A DNA stretch of 64,000 nucleotides from Brevibacillus sp051967035 (GCF_051967035.1 NZ_JBQCKK010000006.1:127921-191920), one strand, 5' to 3'. Positions 51,948-61,059 are shown, numbered from the stretch's first letter. Notes: generated from the sequence alone by a model not told the origin. A program made the numbers and translations.

Positions 51948-52818
51948 TGGTGCCCCCCTCCAATTCTACCTGCGGTGACAGGATGAGACGATGCCGCAAT
52001 GCAGGCCGGGCCACCATTTTCACATCATCCGGCGTCACGTACGCGCGTCCGTCGAGAAACGCCCACGCCTTGCTGGCCATGAGAACGGCAATCCCGGCGC
52101 GGGAGCTTGCCCCGAGCAGAAGCCGTTTCGTTTCCCGCGTCTTGCGAATCAAGGTCGTCATGTATTCAAAAATCGAATCGTCCACGACGACGTCCTGCAA
52201 TTTGCGCCGCGCCGCCACGATGTCGTCCAGGCTGCAAATCGGCGCTGACTTTGTCTCCTGCCCGCCCGCGTGCCGGACGTGCTGAATCAGGATTTGCTTT
52301 TCGCTCTCATAGGACGGATACTGCAGCGTCAGCTTGAATAGAAAACGGTCGAGCTGCGCCTCCGGCAACACGTAAGTTCCTTCGTACTCGACGGGGTTTT
52401 GCGTGGCGACGACGAAAAATGGCTCGGGCAACGGGTACGTGACGCCGTGAATCGTCACCTGGCCTTCCTCCATCGCTTCCAAAAGAGCCGCCTGCGTTTT
52501 CGGCGGCGTGCGATTGATCTCGTCCGCCAGCAGCACATTCGCGAATACAGGGCCTTTGATCGTCTCAAAGCGGTTGTCCTGCATGTTGAAAACGACATGG
52601 CCAATCATATCCGATGGCATCATGTCCGGCGTAAACTGGATGCGCCTGCTCACTCCCCCGATCAGCCCCGACAAGGTGCGGACCATTTTGGTCTTTCCGA
52701 TTCCGGGCACTCCCTCCAGCAGTACGTGCCCGCCAGCGAGCAAGGCGGCCACGAGCAGCCGGATGTTTTGCCGCTGTCCGACCAGTTCTTTTTCCATCTG
52801 TTGCAACAATGGCTCCAC
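51898..52818 (-). CDS. MoxR family AAA+ ATPase
   Basis: 306 residues with Walker A GVPGIGKTK, Walker B VLLADEINRTPPKTQ and the MoxR box ATQNPVEYEGTYVLPEAQLD. MoxR ATPases act as chaperones that mature partner proteins with vWA domains, here most likely the adjacent DUF58 protein. The start is GTG 52818; AAGGAG lies in the end of the previous gene, somewhat far (13 nt). An ATG seven codons later is an alternative but lacks a ribosome site. Confidence 0.94.
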   Translation of the reverse strand: MEPLLQQMEKELVGQRQNIRLLVAALLAGGHVLLEGVPGIGKTKMVRTLSGLIGGVSRRIQFTPDMMPSDMIGHVVFNMQDNRFETIKGPVFANVLLADEINRTPPKTQAALLEAMEEGQVTIHGVTYPLPEPFFVVATQNPVEYEGTYVLPEAQLDRFLFKLTLQYPSYESEKQILIQHVRHAGGQETKSAPICSLDDIVAARRKLQDVVVDDSIFEYMTTLIRKTRETKRLLLGASSRAGIAVLMASKAWAFLDGRAYVTPDDVKMVARPALRHRLILSPQVELEGGTSDHIIEETLAAIPVPR

Positions 52819-52828
52819 GATTGTTCTG

Positions 52829-53956
52829 TCACTCCTTCATCAGTTGCGTCATGATCTCATCCAGCAGAAGACTGTCTGCCAAAAGCCGCTTCGCCGAGTA
52901 TCCGGTTCCGCTGTGGGCTTGCTCCAGCCGATCCAGCAGCGCGGCAAGCCTGGTGACTGCCTGTTCGTCCCAGCGTAGTCGGGCACAGCGCAAAATCTCG
53001 GCGCGGTCCGCATGGTGGGGAACGCCCCAGCGATCGTACATCAGCTGGCGCAGATACGCTTCCCTGTGCGCCAGCGCGTCACGCGCCAGTCCCCGACGCT
53101 CATACCAGACGGACACGGCGAGAAGCGTCTCGTCCCCCCGGCGAACCGTCCACTCGCGCAAGGTGTAGACAGGGCCAAACCGCTTCCCCTTCCACCAGAC
53201 GAACAACAGCAGCACGATGGCCAACTGGGCGACGGCAGCCACCAGCCAGCCGGGATAGATCGCCAGAAGCCCCGGCTTCTCCTGCAATCCGTGATGGTAG
53301 TCGTCCACCCAGATCACGGACCATGTTTCTTGCAAATGCGGCCATACCGCCTCGAAATGAGACAGCTCGCCAATTTTTCGATTCGTCAGCCAATCCGGGA
53401 CCAAAAAGTACGAGAGGCTCCCCGCTCCGACCGCCACTTTTCCCGCAAGGATTCCATCGTCGTCGTAAAAAAGCGGCTCCAGCCCTTCCGCCTCTTTCCA
53501 TCTGACCCGGGTCTGTGCCTTGCCCATCAGCCCTTCGCCGAGAGACTGCCCCCGGATATTGCGCTCCCGGTTGCCCTTCTCCGCTATATCCTTCGGTTCA
53601 AACGGCAAGTCTGTCCACGGAATCGCCCGCTCGGAGAAAACAAACAGGTCGTTTCCGCCGCTCACCCATGCGAGCAACTCCTCCTGCTCCTTTGCACGCA
53701 GGTTGTCCGGCTCGACGACAAGCAGCGCCTGGCCCGCTGACTTCGGCAGCACATGCATCGGCTGTCGCCACTCCTTGACCCGGCTCCCTTTTTCCTCCAG
53801 CAGGAGTAGCACGGCTTTGATTCCGTCCGGCTGTGCCGACGATGCCAGATAGGGAGGCAGACGCGTAGCCACGGGCTTGACGATCAACCATCCGACGATC
53901 ACGAGCAGCCCAATCGCGGCGACGATGCCCGCACGATACGTTTTCAGGCTATTCAT
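52829..53956 (-). CDS. DUF4350 domain-containing membrane protein
   Basis: 375 residues: an N-terminal helix (10-28), an outside DUF4350 domain with GIKAVLLLLEEKGSRVKEW and NDLFVFSERAIPW, a second helix (about 240-260) and a cytosolic helical tail. AGGGAGGG precedes the ATG at 53956, which overlaps the DUF4129 stop by 4 nt. The family resembles class I glutamine-amidotransferase-like folds without catalytic residues and is found in MoxR-DUF58 clusters. Confidence 0.88.
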   Translation of the reverse strand: MNSLKTYRAGIVAAIGLLVIVGWLIVKPVATRLPPYLASSAQPDGIKAVLLLLEEKGSRVKEWRQPMHVLPKSAGQALLVVEPDNLRAKEQEELLAWVSGGNDLFVFSERAIPWTDLPFEPKDIAEKGNRERNIRGQSLGEGLMGKAQTRVRWKEAEGLEPLFYDDDGILAGKVAVGAGSLSYFLVPDWLTNRKIGELSHFEAVWPHLQETWSVIWVDDYHHGLQEKPGLLAIYPGWLVAAVAQLAIVLLLFVWWKGKRFGPVYTLREWTVRRGDETLLAVSVWYERRGLARDALAHREAYLRQLMYDRWGVPHHADRAEILRCARLRWDEQAVTRLAALLDRLEQAHSGTGYSAKRLLADSLLLDEIMTQLMKE

Positions 53957-54576
53957 GCTTGTCCCTCCCTGTCCAAAATCCGAGCCAGTTCGCGGATGCG
54001 CTCCTGCAAATCTGCCGGGTCCACCGCTACCTGCCCGTACCAGGCCTGCTCGAAAGCCTGGGCAAAGCGACGAAACAGCCCCTCGGCCTCCGGGTGGTTG
54101 GCCGCGATCTCTGCTGCGTACTCCCAGTTCGTCTTCCACTGTTCCATGCGAATCCACGACTGTTTCTGCATGTAGACGAGCAAGGCCACAAACAAAAAGC
54201 GTTCGCTCTCGCGCCACTCGCCGCGGGCGGCACACGCCTCTGCCTCCCGCAAGTAATCGGCCTGAGCGCGGATGTTTTCCCCGTGGACAAACAGGGAAGC
54301 CGTCCGCTTTTGCTCCCACATCATTCGGCGAAACAGCCGGAAAATGACGACGAATAGCAACAGCCCTCCGACGAGCAGAACCATCGTCGATGTCGTCGTC
54401 GCGGCACCCGCCGGAATGTCCGACCACGAAAACAGCCGGGAAAGCCAATCGAGCAAACTGTCGATGACTTTCTCCAACCAGTTCTGCCCTTCCCCCTGAA
54501 GGGAGTGAAATTCGTCGCGCTGCAAAATTTCCTGCAAATGCTCCTTGTCGGCTGCCCAAGGATTTGTGCTATTCAT
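53953..54576 (-). CDS. DUF4129 domain-containing protein
   Basis: 207 residues with one membrane helix (about 63-83) and a C-terminal DUF4129 region (GEWRESERFLFVALLVYMQK). DUF4129 is often fused to transglutaminase domains in MoxR-DUF58 operons; here it stands alone. It overlaps the neighbours on both sides (8 nt and 4 nt), so the five genes from 55591 to 50577 form a tightly coupled operon. Confidence 0.87.
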   Translation of the reverse strand: MNSTNPWAADKEHLQEILQRDEFHSLQGEGQNWLEKVIDSLLDWLSRLFSWSDIPAGAATTTSTMVLLVGGLLLFVVIFRLFRRMMWEQKRTASLFVHGENIRAQADYLREAEACAARGEWRESERFLFVALLVYMQKQSWIRMEQWKTNWEYAAEIAANHPEAEGLFRRFAQAFEQAWYGQVAVDPADLQERIRELARILDREGQA

Positions 54577-55591
54577 GCGCTGCCCCCGGCTCCTGTGTGG
54601 ACGGACGGTCTGCCGCCTGCTCCAGCTGCCTGTTCATCAGCTCCTGCAGGTCGGTGCCCTCTTTCCGGACGCGCAAGTCGAAGTAAGCGAGCGCATAAAC
54701 AATCGCGATCCACGGCATCAGCAGGCAACTCAGCACGACCATGATGAGCTGGGAAATAATCGACGTCCCCAAGACTCCCATGATGACCGCCTGGAGACCG
54801 CCGGAAAAGATCGAATACAGAAGGGTCAGAACAATGAAAATGGCAAATAGCCTCCAAAAATTGCCTTTTGTCAACTGCCAACTCTTCCCGATGCCAACGC
54901 CGCCCTGTTCAAACAGGACCAGCGGCAAGTAAAAGCTCCATCTGAGCAGGAAATAGCCCGGTACCAGAAGCAGGCCGATCAGAAACAAAAGGTAGCCGAA
55001 CAAAAAGGCAGCGATGAAGAAGAACGGATTGATGTCGCTTCCCGCACCAAAAAACGTGTCCATCGAACCGCTGACCCCCACGGCGAGCAAAGAGCCGATG
55101 GGAAAAAACACCAAACCAAATCCGAGCAGCACCGCGATCATGAGCAATCCGTAGACCAGCGTGCTTCCCGCAAGCGGCCAGAAGCGTCCCAGCGCCCCTT
55201 TCAGGGCCGCCTTCCCATCCACCGTCTGCTGCTCCCAGACAGACTTCGTCAGCAAAGTGGCTGCCGCAATCAACTGCGGATAGGACACGAGCATGAGCAA
55301 AGGCGCTATCACAAGCCCATACCAAAAAAACGGGGCCGTCTGTGCAGAGATGGCCGCTTGCTGACCCCCCAGCTTTTCACCGATGGATTCCCAAAATCCC
55401 ACCCCCTCGGTCTCCTGCATGAGCAACGGAATGTCGCGCAGATCGGTCAGAAGCAGCTGTTGCAAAAGCAAAACCGGGCCAAACCAAATGAGAGCCAGGA
55501 AAAAGTACGCCCCGAAATGCTGGCGGTACACGTGAAAGCTTTTGTCCAATAGCTTCCCGACTCCCATTGGTGTCATTGGCATTTGATTCAT
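54569..55591 (-). CDS. Multi-pass membrane protein heading the MoxR-DUF58 operon
   Basis: 340 residues with about six membrane helices (27-48, 87-110, 140-170, 188-215, 243-268, 275-300) and a polar Gln/Glu-rich C-terminus. The layout and the piece GVGIGKSWQLTKGNFWRLF resemble the membrane domain seen in glycerophosphodiester phosphodiesterase relatives and YciC-like proteins; the function is unknown. ATGGAGG precedes the ATG. A TATACT -10 at about 55639 may be the operon promoter. Confidence 0.82.
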   Translation of the reverse strand: MNQMPMTPMGVGKLLDKSFHVYRQHFGAYFFLALIWFGPVLLLQQLLLTDLRDIPLLMQETEGVGFWESIGEKLGGQQAAISAQTAPFFWYGLVIAPLLMLVSYPQLIAAATLLTKSVWEQQTVDGKAALKGALGRFWPLAGSTLVYGLLMIAVLLGFGLVFFPIGSLLAVGVSGSMDTFFGAGSDINPFFFIAAFLFGYLLFLIGLLLVPGYFLLRWSFYLPLVLFEQGGVGIGKSWQLTKGNFWRLFAIFIVLTLLYSIFSGGLQAVIMGVLGTSIISQLIMVVLSCLLMPWIAIVYALAYFDLRVRKEGTDLQELMNRQLEQAADRPSTQEPGAAHE

Positions 55592-55776
55592 GGGGAAACC
55601 TCCATCTCTTCGGATAAGATTACCTGAATAGTATACACGATTTTCCAGTTGTTTTTTAAATTTCCGCTATTTTCGCCAATCATTTCCTGCCTGATTTTTG
55701 CTCGTGCGGGTATTTGTCCCTTTCTCTCCGCTACGCGCTGAATAGGATAAAGCAAGACCGTAGGAGGTGCATTTTC

Positions 55777-56316
55777 TTGAGATCAGCCAAAAAGAAGACA
55801 CGGGCCAAGTCAGCTTCCCGCTCCAGACGCCCGTCGTCCAGTCGGGCAGCGAGGCGCTTTTTAGACAGGCTGCACCGGATCGTCCGCCTCCATGTGCGCG
55901 CTCCGAATGTGAACGTCACGAGCGCCACGCCCACTGTCCAGGTCGAGGCGCCCATCGTCCAGTTGGAAGCCCCGCAGCCGCTGGTCATCCCTGCCCCGAT
56001 TGTCAAAGTGGATGTAGAGGCAGAGGACACACCCGAGCAGGAAAGCATGGAGAGCTTGCGAAAAGAGCTACGCACATGCATGAAGCAAAACCGGACGGTC
56101 GAAGTCATCCTCACGTCCGATTGGAGACCAGACAGCCGTCCCTACCGGGTGGGCCAACTCACCAGAGTAGACGACGGCATGATCGAGCTGAAACTTGACG
56201 GAAGCTATGGCAACCGAATTCTCATCCCGCTCAATCGCATTGCCGCCATCATTCCGGATGCCGCTCCGCTGGCGAGCGCAGCCGTCGCAGGCGAAAAAAC
56301 GCGCCCGTCCCTCTGA
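55777..56316 (+). CDS. Basic N-terminus, barrel-like C-terminus protein (179 residues)
   Basis: The start is TTG at 55777, 6 nt after TAGGAGGTG. Residues 1-40 are very basic (KKKTRAKSASRSRRPSSSRA), 45-85 form a Val/Pro/Glu linker with repeated APIVQLEAP-like pieces, and 95-165 a strand-rich domain (VEVILTSDWRP, PYRVGQLTRVDDGMIELKL, ILIPLNRIAAI). The last part looks like a small Sm- or SH3-like barrel. No named family was recognised. A nucleic-acid or spore-coat role is possible from the basic tail. Confidence 0.8.
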   Translation: MRSAKKKTRAKSASRSRRPSSSRAARRFLDRLHRIVRLHVRAPNVNVTSATPTVQVEAPIVQLEAPQPLVIPAPIVKVDVEAEDTPEQESMESLRKELRTCMKQNRTVEVILTSDWRPDSRPYRVGQLTRVDDGMIELKLDGSYGNRILIPLNRIAAIIPDAAPLASAAVAGEKTRPSL

Positions 56317-56355
56317 AGCGAATCGAACGTTCATGATTTGCTGGCTTTGCCTTTG

Positions 56356-56434
56356 CCCTCCCACTCCTGCTGATTTTTCCGATCCATCGGACAGAAAGCT
56401 GCTTCTCATGCAAGAAAAAGCAGGAGTGGAGGAG
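56356..56434. repeat. Imperfect inverted repeat in the 3' gap after 55777-56316
   Basis: Arms of about 14 bp (CTCCCACTCCTGCT and AGCAGGAGTGGAGGAG, one base bulge) are separated by about 48 bp. No gene is supported in 56317-56523. The repeat may be an RNA structure or a remnant. Confidence 0.45.
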
Positions 56435-56523
56435 CTGCTTTTCCCCCTCTTGCCTGTCTGTTGGACAAGCTGGCAATCCGGCATGCCCGAGGCTTGTCCC
56501 CTCTTCGCCCCTGCAAACGAACC

Positions 56524-56569
56524 AAACACCCACTTCTCCGCCCCGCTTCGAACAAAGTGGGTATTTGTC
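56524..56569. terminator. Hairpin between convergent genes
   Basis: ACACCCACTT and AAGTGGGTAT pair around a 22-nt loop, with short T-rich DNA on the plus side. A weak bidirectional terminator. Confidence 0.55.
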
Positions 56570-56587
56570 CTTTTCGTCAGCTCAAGC

Positions 56588-57730
56588 CTACAGTTGCCCC
56601 CATACGTCCAGCACTTCCCGGGCCACGCGCTCCCATGTAAACCGCTGTTCCGCCAGCTGTCTGCCGCTATTCCCCATTTTGCGCTGCAAATCGCGGTTGG
56701 ACAGCAGCTGCTTTAGCTGTATGGCAAAGGACTGCGGATTTTCCGGCTCTTCCACCAGCAGACCGTTTCCGCCGATAATCACTTCCGCATTTCCTCCCCG
56801 TTTGGTCGTCACAAACGGCAGTCCTGCGGCCATCGCTTCATAGTGGACACGCGCGAGCGGCTCCTCCCATTGCGAAGGGCACACAAAAATATCGCCTGCC
56901 CAGAACCAATGGTGAATGCTCTCTGCGGGAACGTAGCCCGTCGTGACGATCGGAATGGGCGAGCGATCCGCAAGAGCGCGCACATAGGCAATGTAGTCGC
57001 TGATTTTATCGACGCTGTACCAGGCGCCTCCGACCAGCACCAGCGCGATACTGGATTGGTAGGCCGCCAGCTCGTTCATCGCCCGCACCAGGATGTCCGC
57101 CCCTTTTTTCGGGGTCAGCCTGCCGACGAACAAAATAACCTGCCTGTTCCCCAGATTGTAGGCAGTCCGCAGCTCCTGGCGAATTTTTCGTGCGGCCTGC
57201 GAACTCTCCCACGGGACGAACGTTTGGAGATCGACGCCGGAATAGATCGTGCGCAGCTTCCCTTGCGCTTCCGGATAGAGCGATGCGATCACGCGTCCGA
57301 CATAATCGCTGATCGTAATGATCGTCGACGTGTTGGCGATGGCGATGGCCGCTTCCTCCGGGGGAATTTTCGCTTCATCGAACATGTCGTTGTGCATGCT
57401 CAGTACGATCCGGGCATTCGGGCAGACTTCGCGAATCAGCGGGACCAGCCGCGGCCGATTAAACACATGGATCACATCGTACGTATTCGCCCGCAAAAAC
57501 GCGAGAACTTCCTGCGCGTAAATCTCGAACACGCCAAGTCCGTTCACACGCACATAGCGAACATTTCGCACGCGTTCGTCCATGGCGAGCGCAGGGTCCG
57601 ACGTCCCCAAAATCGTCAGGTCGTGATGCTTCCCAAGCGTATCCGCGATCCCGGCGATATACGTCTGGATGGCACCGCCCCGCACCGGGGGAACGGGCAG
57701 CTTTTCCGTACAGATCATGACTACCTTCAT
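56588..57730 (-). CDS. Glycosyltransferase family 4 (spore coat CotSA-like)
   Basis: 380 residues with the GT-B fold: N-terminal Rossmann half with GGAIQTYIAGIAD, and C-terminal nucleotide-sugar half with FVGRLTPKKGADIL, CPSQWEEPLARVHYEAMAAG and the EX7E motif. It follows the CotS-like gene by 25 nt. In B. subtilis cotSA and cotS are adjacent and encode a glycosyltransferase-like and a kinase-like coat protein, so this pair is probably the same coat module. Confidence 0.88.
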   Translation of the reverse strand: MKVVMICTEKLPVPPVRGGAIQTYIAGIADTLGKHHDLTILGTSDPALAMDERVRNVRYVRVNGLGVFEIYAQEVLAFLRANTYDVIHVFNRPRLVPLIREVCPNARIVLSMHNDMFDEAKIPPEEAAIAIANTSTIITISDYVGRVIASLYPEAQGKLRTIYSGVDLQTFVPWESSQAARKIRQELRTAYNLGNRQVILFVGRLTPKKGADILVRAMNELAAYQSSIALVLVGGAWYSVDKISDYIAYVRALADRSPIPIVTTGYVPAESIHHWFWAGDIFVCPSQWEEPLARVHYEAMAAGLPFVTTKRGGNAEVIIGGNGLLVEEPENPQSFAIQLKQLLSNRDLQRKMGNSGRQLAEQRFTWERVAREVLDVWGQL

Positions 57731-57755
57731 CCGAATTCTCCTTTCCTGCTGCTAC

Positions 57756-59579
57756 TCATCGCATGGATCTGCCTGTTTTTTGCGCTTTCACCGCGCGCGG
57801 CTTTTTGGCCTGATTGCCAGTCCATTTGCGGCTTGGTGCGGCCGCTTTTTTATACGGATGCCTGGCGGCTGTATGCTGCGTGTCTCGGGGAGAAATCGAC
57901 CTTTTGGCGACTTTCGTTTCTGTTTTTGCCTTGTTGTTTGTTTTTCCGGTCTTTTGGAGCCCTTTTCCCGCTGGCAGCTTGGCGCTTGCTTTTTTCGTGG
58001 CCGTACGCTTGCTCCAGACAGTTGTCTTGCCCGGTTTGCTGGCTGTTTTGGCCGAGCCGGTTGACGCCGCCTTTTTCTTCGCTGGCTTGCTGGATGCTTT
58101 CTTTACAGGAGCCACTCGCGGCTTTATGCTCTCGCTCTGCCTTTTCGCTGGTGTGACCCTCTCTCTGGGCGGCTGGGCGGGACTCTGGAATAATATGACA
58201 TTCGGCAGCCTTTCTTGATCCCGCTTCCCGCTTTCTCCCGCTGCAACCGGCTGTGCTTCTTTGACTGGCGGCTTTTTCGCGGGCGCGGCAACCCGATTCA
58301 GCTCACGTGCAGGAAGGCGAATGACGTTTCCGGCTTCCTCCTGAACGGCCCTGCTCCCGCCTGTTGCCGCCGGTTCTTGCGGAGCGGTCTGCCCGAGCGC
58401 CTGATTTCCTGCGCTCGCAGGCACTTTGCGCAGCGGTACAGCCGGGACGGCAGCCTGCGTATAATCGCCGGGCTGGTAGTGGCTGATGTCTTTGGCCAGC
58501 TCTGCCAGTGCCTGGTCTTTCGTCTGGTCGGTAGAGACGACTCGTTGCAGGATGGCCTCTGCTTCCGTGTTCAGAAACGTGACAGGATCGTAAAACATTT
58601 CCTTGAGATGCTTGTAAAATTCGTTCGGCACCGCCATGTCGATCAGCAGCACCTCAAACGACTCCCGATCTAGCGGATTCGCCCGGTGATACGCTTCGAT
58701 CATTCCTCTCATCCACGCCACATCCCAGACACCCATGTCGTCCATCGTACTCGTAATCAGCTTGCGCAGGTCGCGAAACGGCAGATCGTAGGCCACACCG
58801 TCCAGGTCGATGACCCAAAGCCCGCCAGGTCCATTCTGGCCATTCGACCAGCCGTAATCCTGATGAACCAATCCCCAGTGCGGTTCGCCCATCTGCACCA
58901 TTTTCGAATAGGCAGATGCCTTGAGACGCTCCAGCGCCTCCCAGGCTTGCCGTTCATACTTGTCTACGACAGATAAAATCGAGCCGCTTGCGATCGTCTC
59001 CCGATAGGCTTTCGCCATTTCCCGCATCCAGCCGATTTTTTTGGCGATCTTTTGATAGTAGTTGGGCCACCGGTACAGACGGGAAGAATTTTTCGCCCCT
59101 TCCGGCGGCACGTATCCCTTCGTATGCCGATGAAATTCTCCCAGGCCGAAGCACAGCTCCTGCGCTCCTGCCAAGTCGACTTTGGTCGCTGGCTCCAAGG
59201 GAATCCAGTCCGTGACAATCCACAGCTTCCCGCCCTTTTCCACGAACAGCTGTCCGTCTTTTGCCGGGATGAGCGCGGGAACTCTGGCTCCTTGCTTCAC
59301 GACATACGCCTGCAAGCCAACGCTGTACAGGCTTCTCTCCGGCGTACGGTGCAGCAATTTCAGACTGCGCGTCCCCTTGTTGGTCTCGATCCGCCAGATC
59401 GCTCCGCCTTTGTCCGGCTTGGAGGTAATCAGCGTTCTGCCTGTGACCGACATGTCGTATTCTTTCATGACAAGCTCCGCGACAGCATCTACTTCCGGAG
59501 GTACTTGCATATCCCAATCGACAGGAGTGGGCTGGCTGCCGTCGCGGGTGTCCCACGGCTTGATTACGAACTGTTCCAT
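57756..59579 (-). CDS. CotS family spore coat protein with a long basic C-terminal tail
   Basis: 607 residues. Residues 1-345 are a CotS/aminoglycoside-phosphotransferase-like kinase fold with the catalytic loop VHQDYGWSN and metal loop VIDLDGVAYD. Ordinary CotS proteins end near 350. Here about 250 more residues follow, first Pro/Ala/Gln-rich, then very rich in Lys, Ala, Ser and Thr (KKASSKPAKKKAAS, KTNNKAKTETKVAKRS). The tail looks like a disordered polycation. GGGGGG-containing ribosome site lies before the ATG. A 5/6 match to the sigma-K -10 (AATAATGTA) is seen upstream but without a clear -35. Confidence 0.88.
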   Translation of the reverse strand: MEQFVIKPWDTRDGSQPTPVDWDMQVPPEVDAVAELVMKEYDMSVTGRTLITSKPDKGGAIWRIETNKGTRSLKLLHRTPERSLYSVGLQAYVVKQGARVPALIPAKDGQLFVEKGGKLWIVTDWIPLEPATKVDLAGAQELCFGLGEFHRHTKGYVPPEGAKNSSRLYRWPNYYQKIAKKIGWMREMAKAYRETIASGSILSVVDKYERQAWEALERLKASAYSKMVQMGEPHWGLVHQDYGWSNGQNGPGGLWVIDLDGVAYDLPFRDLRKLITSTMDDMGVWDVAWMRGMIEAYHRANPLDRESFEVLLIDMAVPNEFYKHLKEMFYDPVTFLNTEAEAILQRVVSTDQTKDQALAELAKDISHYQPGDYTQAAVPAVPLRKVPASAGNQALGQTAPQEPAATGGSRAVQEEAGNVIRLPARELNRVAAPAKKPPVKEAQPVAAGESGKRDQERLPNVILFQSPAQPPRERVTPAKRQSESIKPRVAPVKKASSKPAKKKAASTGSAKTASKPGKTTVWSKRTATKKASAKLPAGKGLQKTGKTNNKAKTETKVAKRSISPRDTQHTAARHPYKKAAAPSRKWTGNQAKKPRAVKAQKTGRSMR

Positions 59580-59690
59580 TTCATTCCCCCCGTGTTCCTT
59601 GGTAAAAGCGCTCGCCTTCTTCCTACATTATTCGGGCACACAGGTTGACGAAACGGACAAATATCCTTGGGAGCTTGCAATTCCGCCCGT

Positions 59691-59736
59691 AAAAAAGCGG
59701 CCTGGCCTACGCGCACTGACGCAGGCTGGACCGCTT
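59691..59736 (-). terminator. Second terminator after the small acidic gene
   Basis: AAGCGG/CCGCTT with a G/C-rich inner stem and six T on the minus strand; lies in the 237-nt gap 59580-59816, which holds the two terminators and the CotS promoter region. Confidence 0.7.
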
Positions 59737-59764
59737 TCGCTTCCTCCCAGCAGATGGGGACAGG

Positions 59765-59797
59765 AAAAAGATACGCCAAAGCCAGGCGTATCTTTTT
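59765..59797. terminator. Terminator of the small acidic gene
   Basis: GATACGCC/GGCGTATC around a 7-nt loop with T runs on both strands. Confidence 0.85.
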
Positions 59798-59816
59798 TGC
59801 GTCTGTATTTAAGAGA

Positions 59817-60005
59817 TTAGTCTTCGTCCTCTTCATCCTCTTCGTCCTCTTCGTCCACTTCGTCGTTGTCTTCCAAGACCGGGTCCGCATTTCGGGAGAA
59901 GATCCATTTTTTCTTGGTGCCATCCTCGTATTCAACCTTGACTTCGATCTCTTCAATCTCTTCGTCCTCACCAACAGCGTCACGCAAATACTTCAGCCAA
60001 TCCAT
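59817..60005 (-). CDS. Small acidic protein (62 residues)
   Basis: GGAGGTG precedes the ATG. Residues 1-45 are a short mixed domain (MDWLKYLRDAVGEDEEIEEI, KVEYEDGTKKKWIFSR), and the last 17 are almost only Asp and Glu. The acidic tail could bind cations or basic proteins such as the Lys-rich tail of the CotS-like protein encoded next to it (inference). No family was recognised. Confidence 0.82.
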   Translation of the reverse strand: MDWLKYLRDAVGEDEEIEEIEVKVEYEDGTKKKWIFSRNADPVLEDNDEVDEEDEEDEEDED

Positions 60006-60258
60006 GACTACACCTCCTGGTAACGGATGATAACCTGCCTGCTCGTCAGCGGCTTTCCCGCCGACATTGATACTATATGACGGTCGTCTCTCGCCTGTAA
60101 TGGTTCACTGTCCTACTCCGCTGCGCAAGCGATACCCAACTTGCCGCCTCTTTTCCCGCCCCGTTCGTTACATATTTGCAAGGGGACTGGACAAACTTTG
60201 GATGGAAACGTCTGTGAAACCGTCATGACCCGGGATAGGAAAGGAGTGTCAAGAAAAG

Positions 60259-61059
60259 ATGAACTCACGCTACAAAAGGCTGCTTTTGGTCGGCGCCCTT
60301 TTTCTTTTGGCGTTCGCCCTGCCGCTTTATGCCGTTGTCGCCCATCAGGACCATCCGTACCATTTCGGCTTCAAAAAAAGCAAGAACGGACAGCTGCCCT
60401 CCATCGCCGAAGAAGGCTTCAAAAGCATTGTCGATCGGCACGGCGCTGTTTTTTTGGGAGACACCTCAAAGAAAGAGCTGTATCTGACCTTTGACAACGG
60501 GTATGAAAACGGCTTTACTCCCGCAATTCTGGACACGCTGCGCGCCAAAAAGGTTCCCGCGATTTTTTTTGTGACCGGCCATTATATCAAAGAACAACCG
60601 GAGTTGTTGAAGCGGATGACAAAAGAAGGCCATCTCATCGGCAACCACTCCTGGAGCCATCCGGACATGACGACCGTGTCCAACGAAAAAATCAAGGAGG
60701 AGCTGACACGGGTCCGCGAGGCAGTCGCCCAGGTGACCGGACAGACGAACATGCGCTACCTGCGTCCGCCGAGAGGCATTTTCAGCGACCGCACTCTCGC
60801 CGTCAGCAAGGAACTGGGCTATACGAACGTATTCTGGTCGATCGCTTACAAGGACTGGGATACAAAAGTACAGCGCGGAGCGAAGTACGCGTATGACAGC
60901 GTCGTGAGCCAGTTGCATCCGGGAGCCGTGATCCTCTTGCACGCCGTTTCCAAGGACAACGCGGAAGCGCTTGGAGCCATCATCGACGAGGCCCGCAAGC
61001 GCGGCTACGAATTCAAAAGCCTGGACCAGCTGCCGCAAAAGCAGGCAGGCACGCCGTAG
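60259..61059 (+). CDS. pdaA: Polysaccharide deacetylase PdaA (delta-lactam-biosynthetic de-N-acetylase)
   Basis: PdaA deacetylates muramic acid so that muramic delta-lactam can form in the spore cortex. The 266-residue protein has a signal/anchor helix (8-27) and a NodB domain with TFDNGYENG, HSWSHPDM and LRPPRG. The TFDNGYENG form is typical of PdaA, in which one NodB aspartate is replaced by asparagine. AAAGGAG lies 12 nt before the ATG, a rather long gap. A possible sigma-G promoter TACATA-17-CAAACTT lies near 60171-60200. The rest of the 253-nt gap has no supported gene. Confidence 0.94.
   Translation: MNSRYKRLLLVGALFLLAFALPLYAVVAHQDHPYHFGFKKSKNGQLPSIAEEGFKSIVDRHGAVFLGDTSKKELYLTFDNGYENGFTPAILDTLRAKKVPAIFFVTGHYIKEQPELLKRMTKEGHLIGNHSWSHPDMTTVSNEKIKEELTRVREAVAQVTGQTNMRYLRPPRGIFSDRTLAVSKELGYTNVFWSIAYKDWDTKVQRGAKYAYDSVVSQLHPGAVILLHAVSKDNAEALGAIIDEARKRGYEFKSLDQLPQKQAGTP

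Noticed and set aside
56195..56716. 173-codon plus-strand frame after the basic-tailed protein
   Set aside because: It begins inside another gene, runs into the antisense of the glycosyltransferase and has no start signals.
59600..59640. Sigma-K promoter for the CotS-like gene (AATAATGTA)
   Set aside because: The -10 match is good but the AC dinucleotide of the -35 is not at the right distance.
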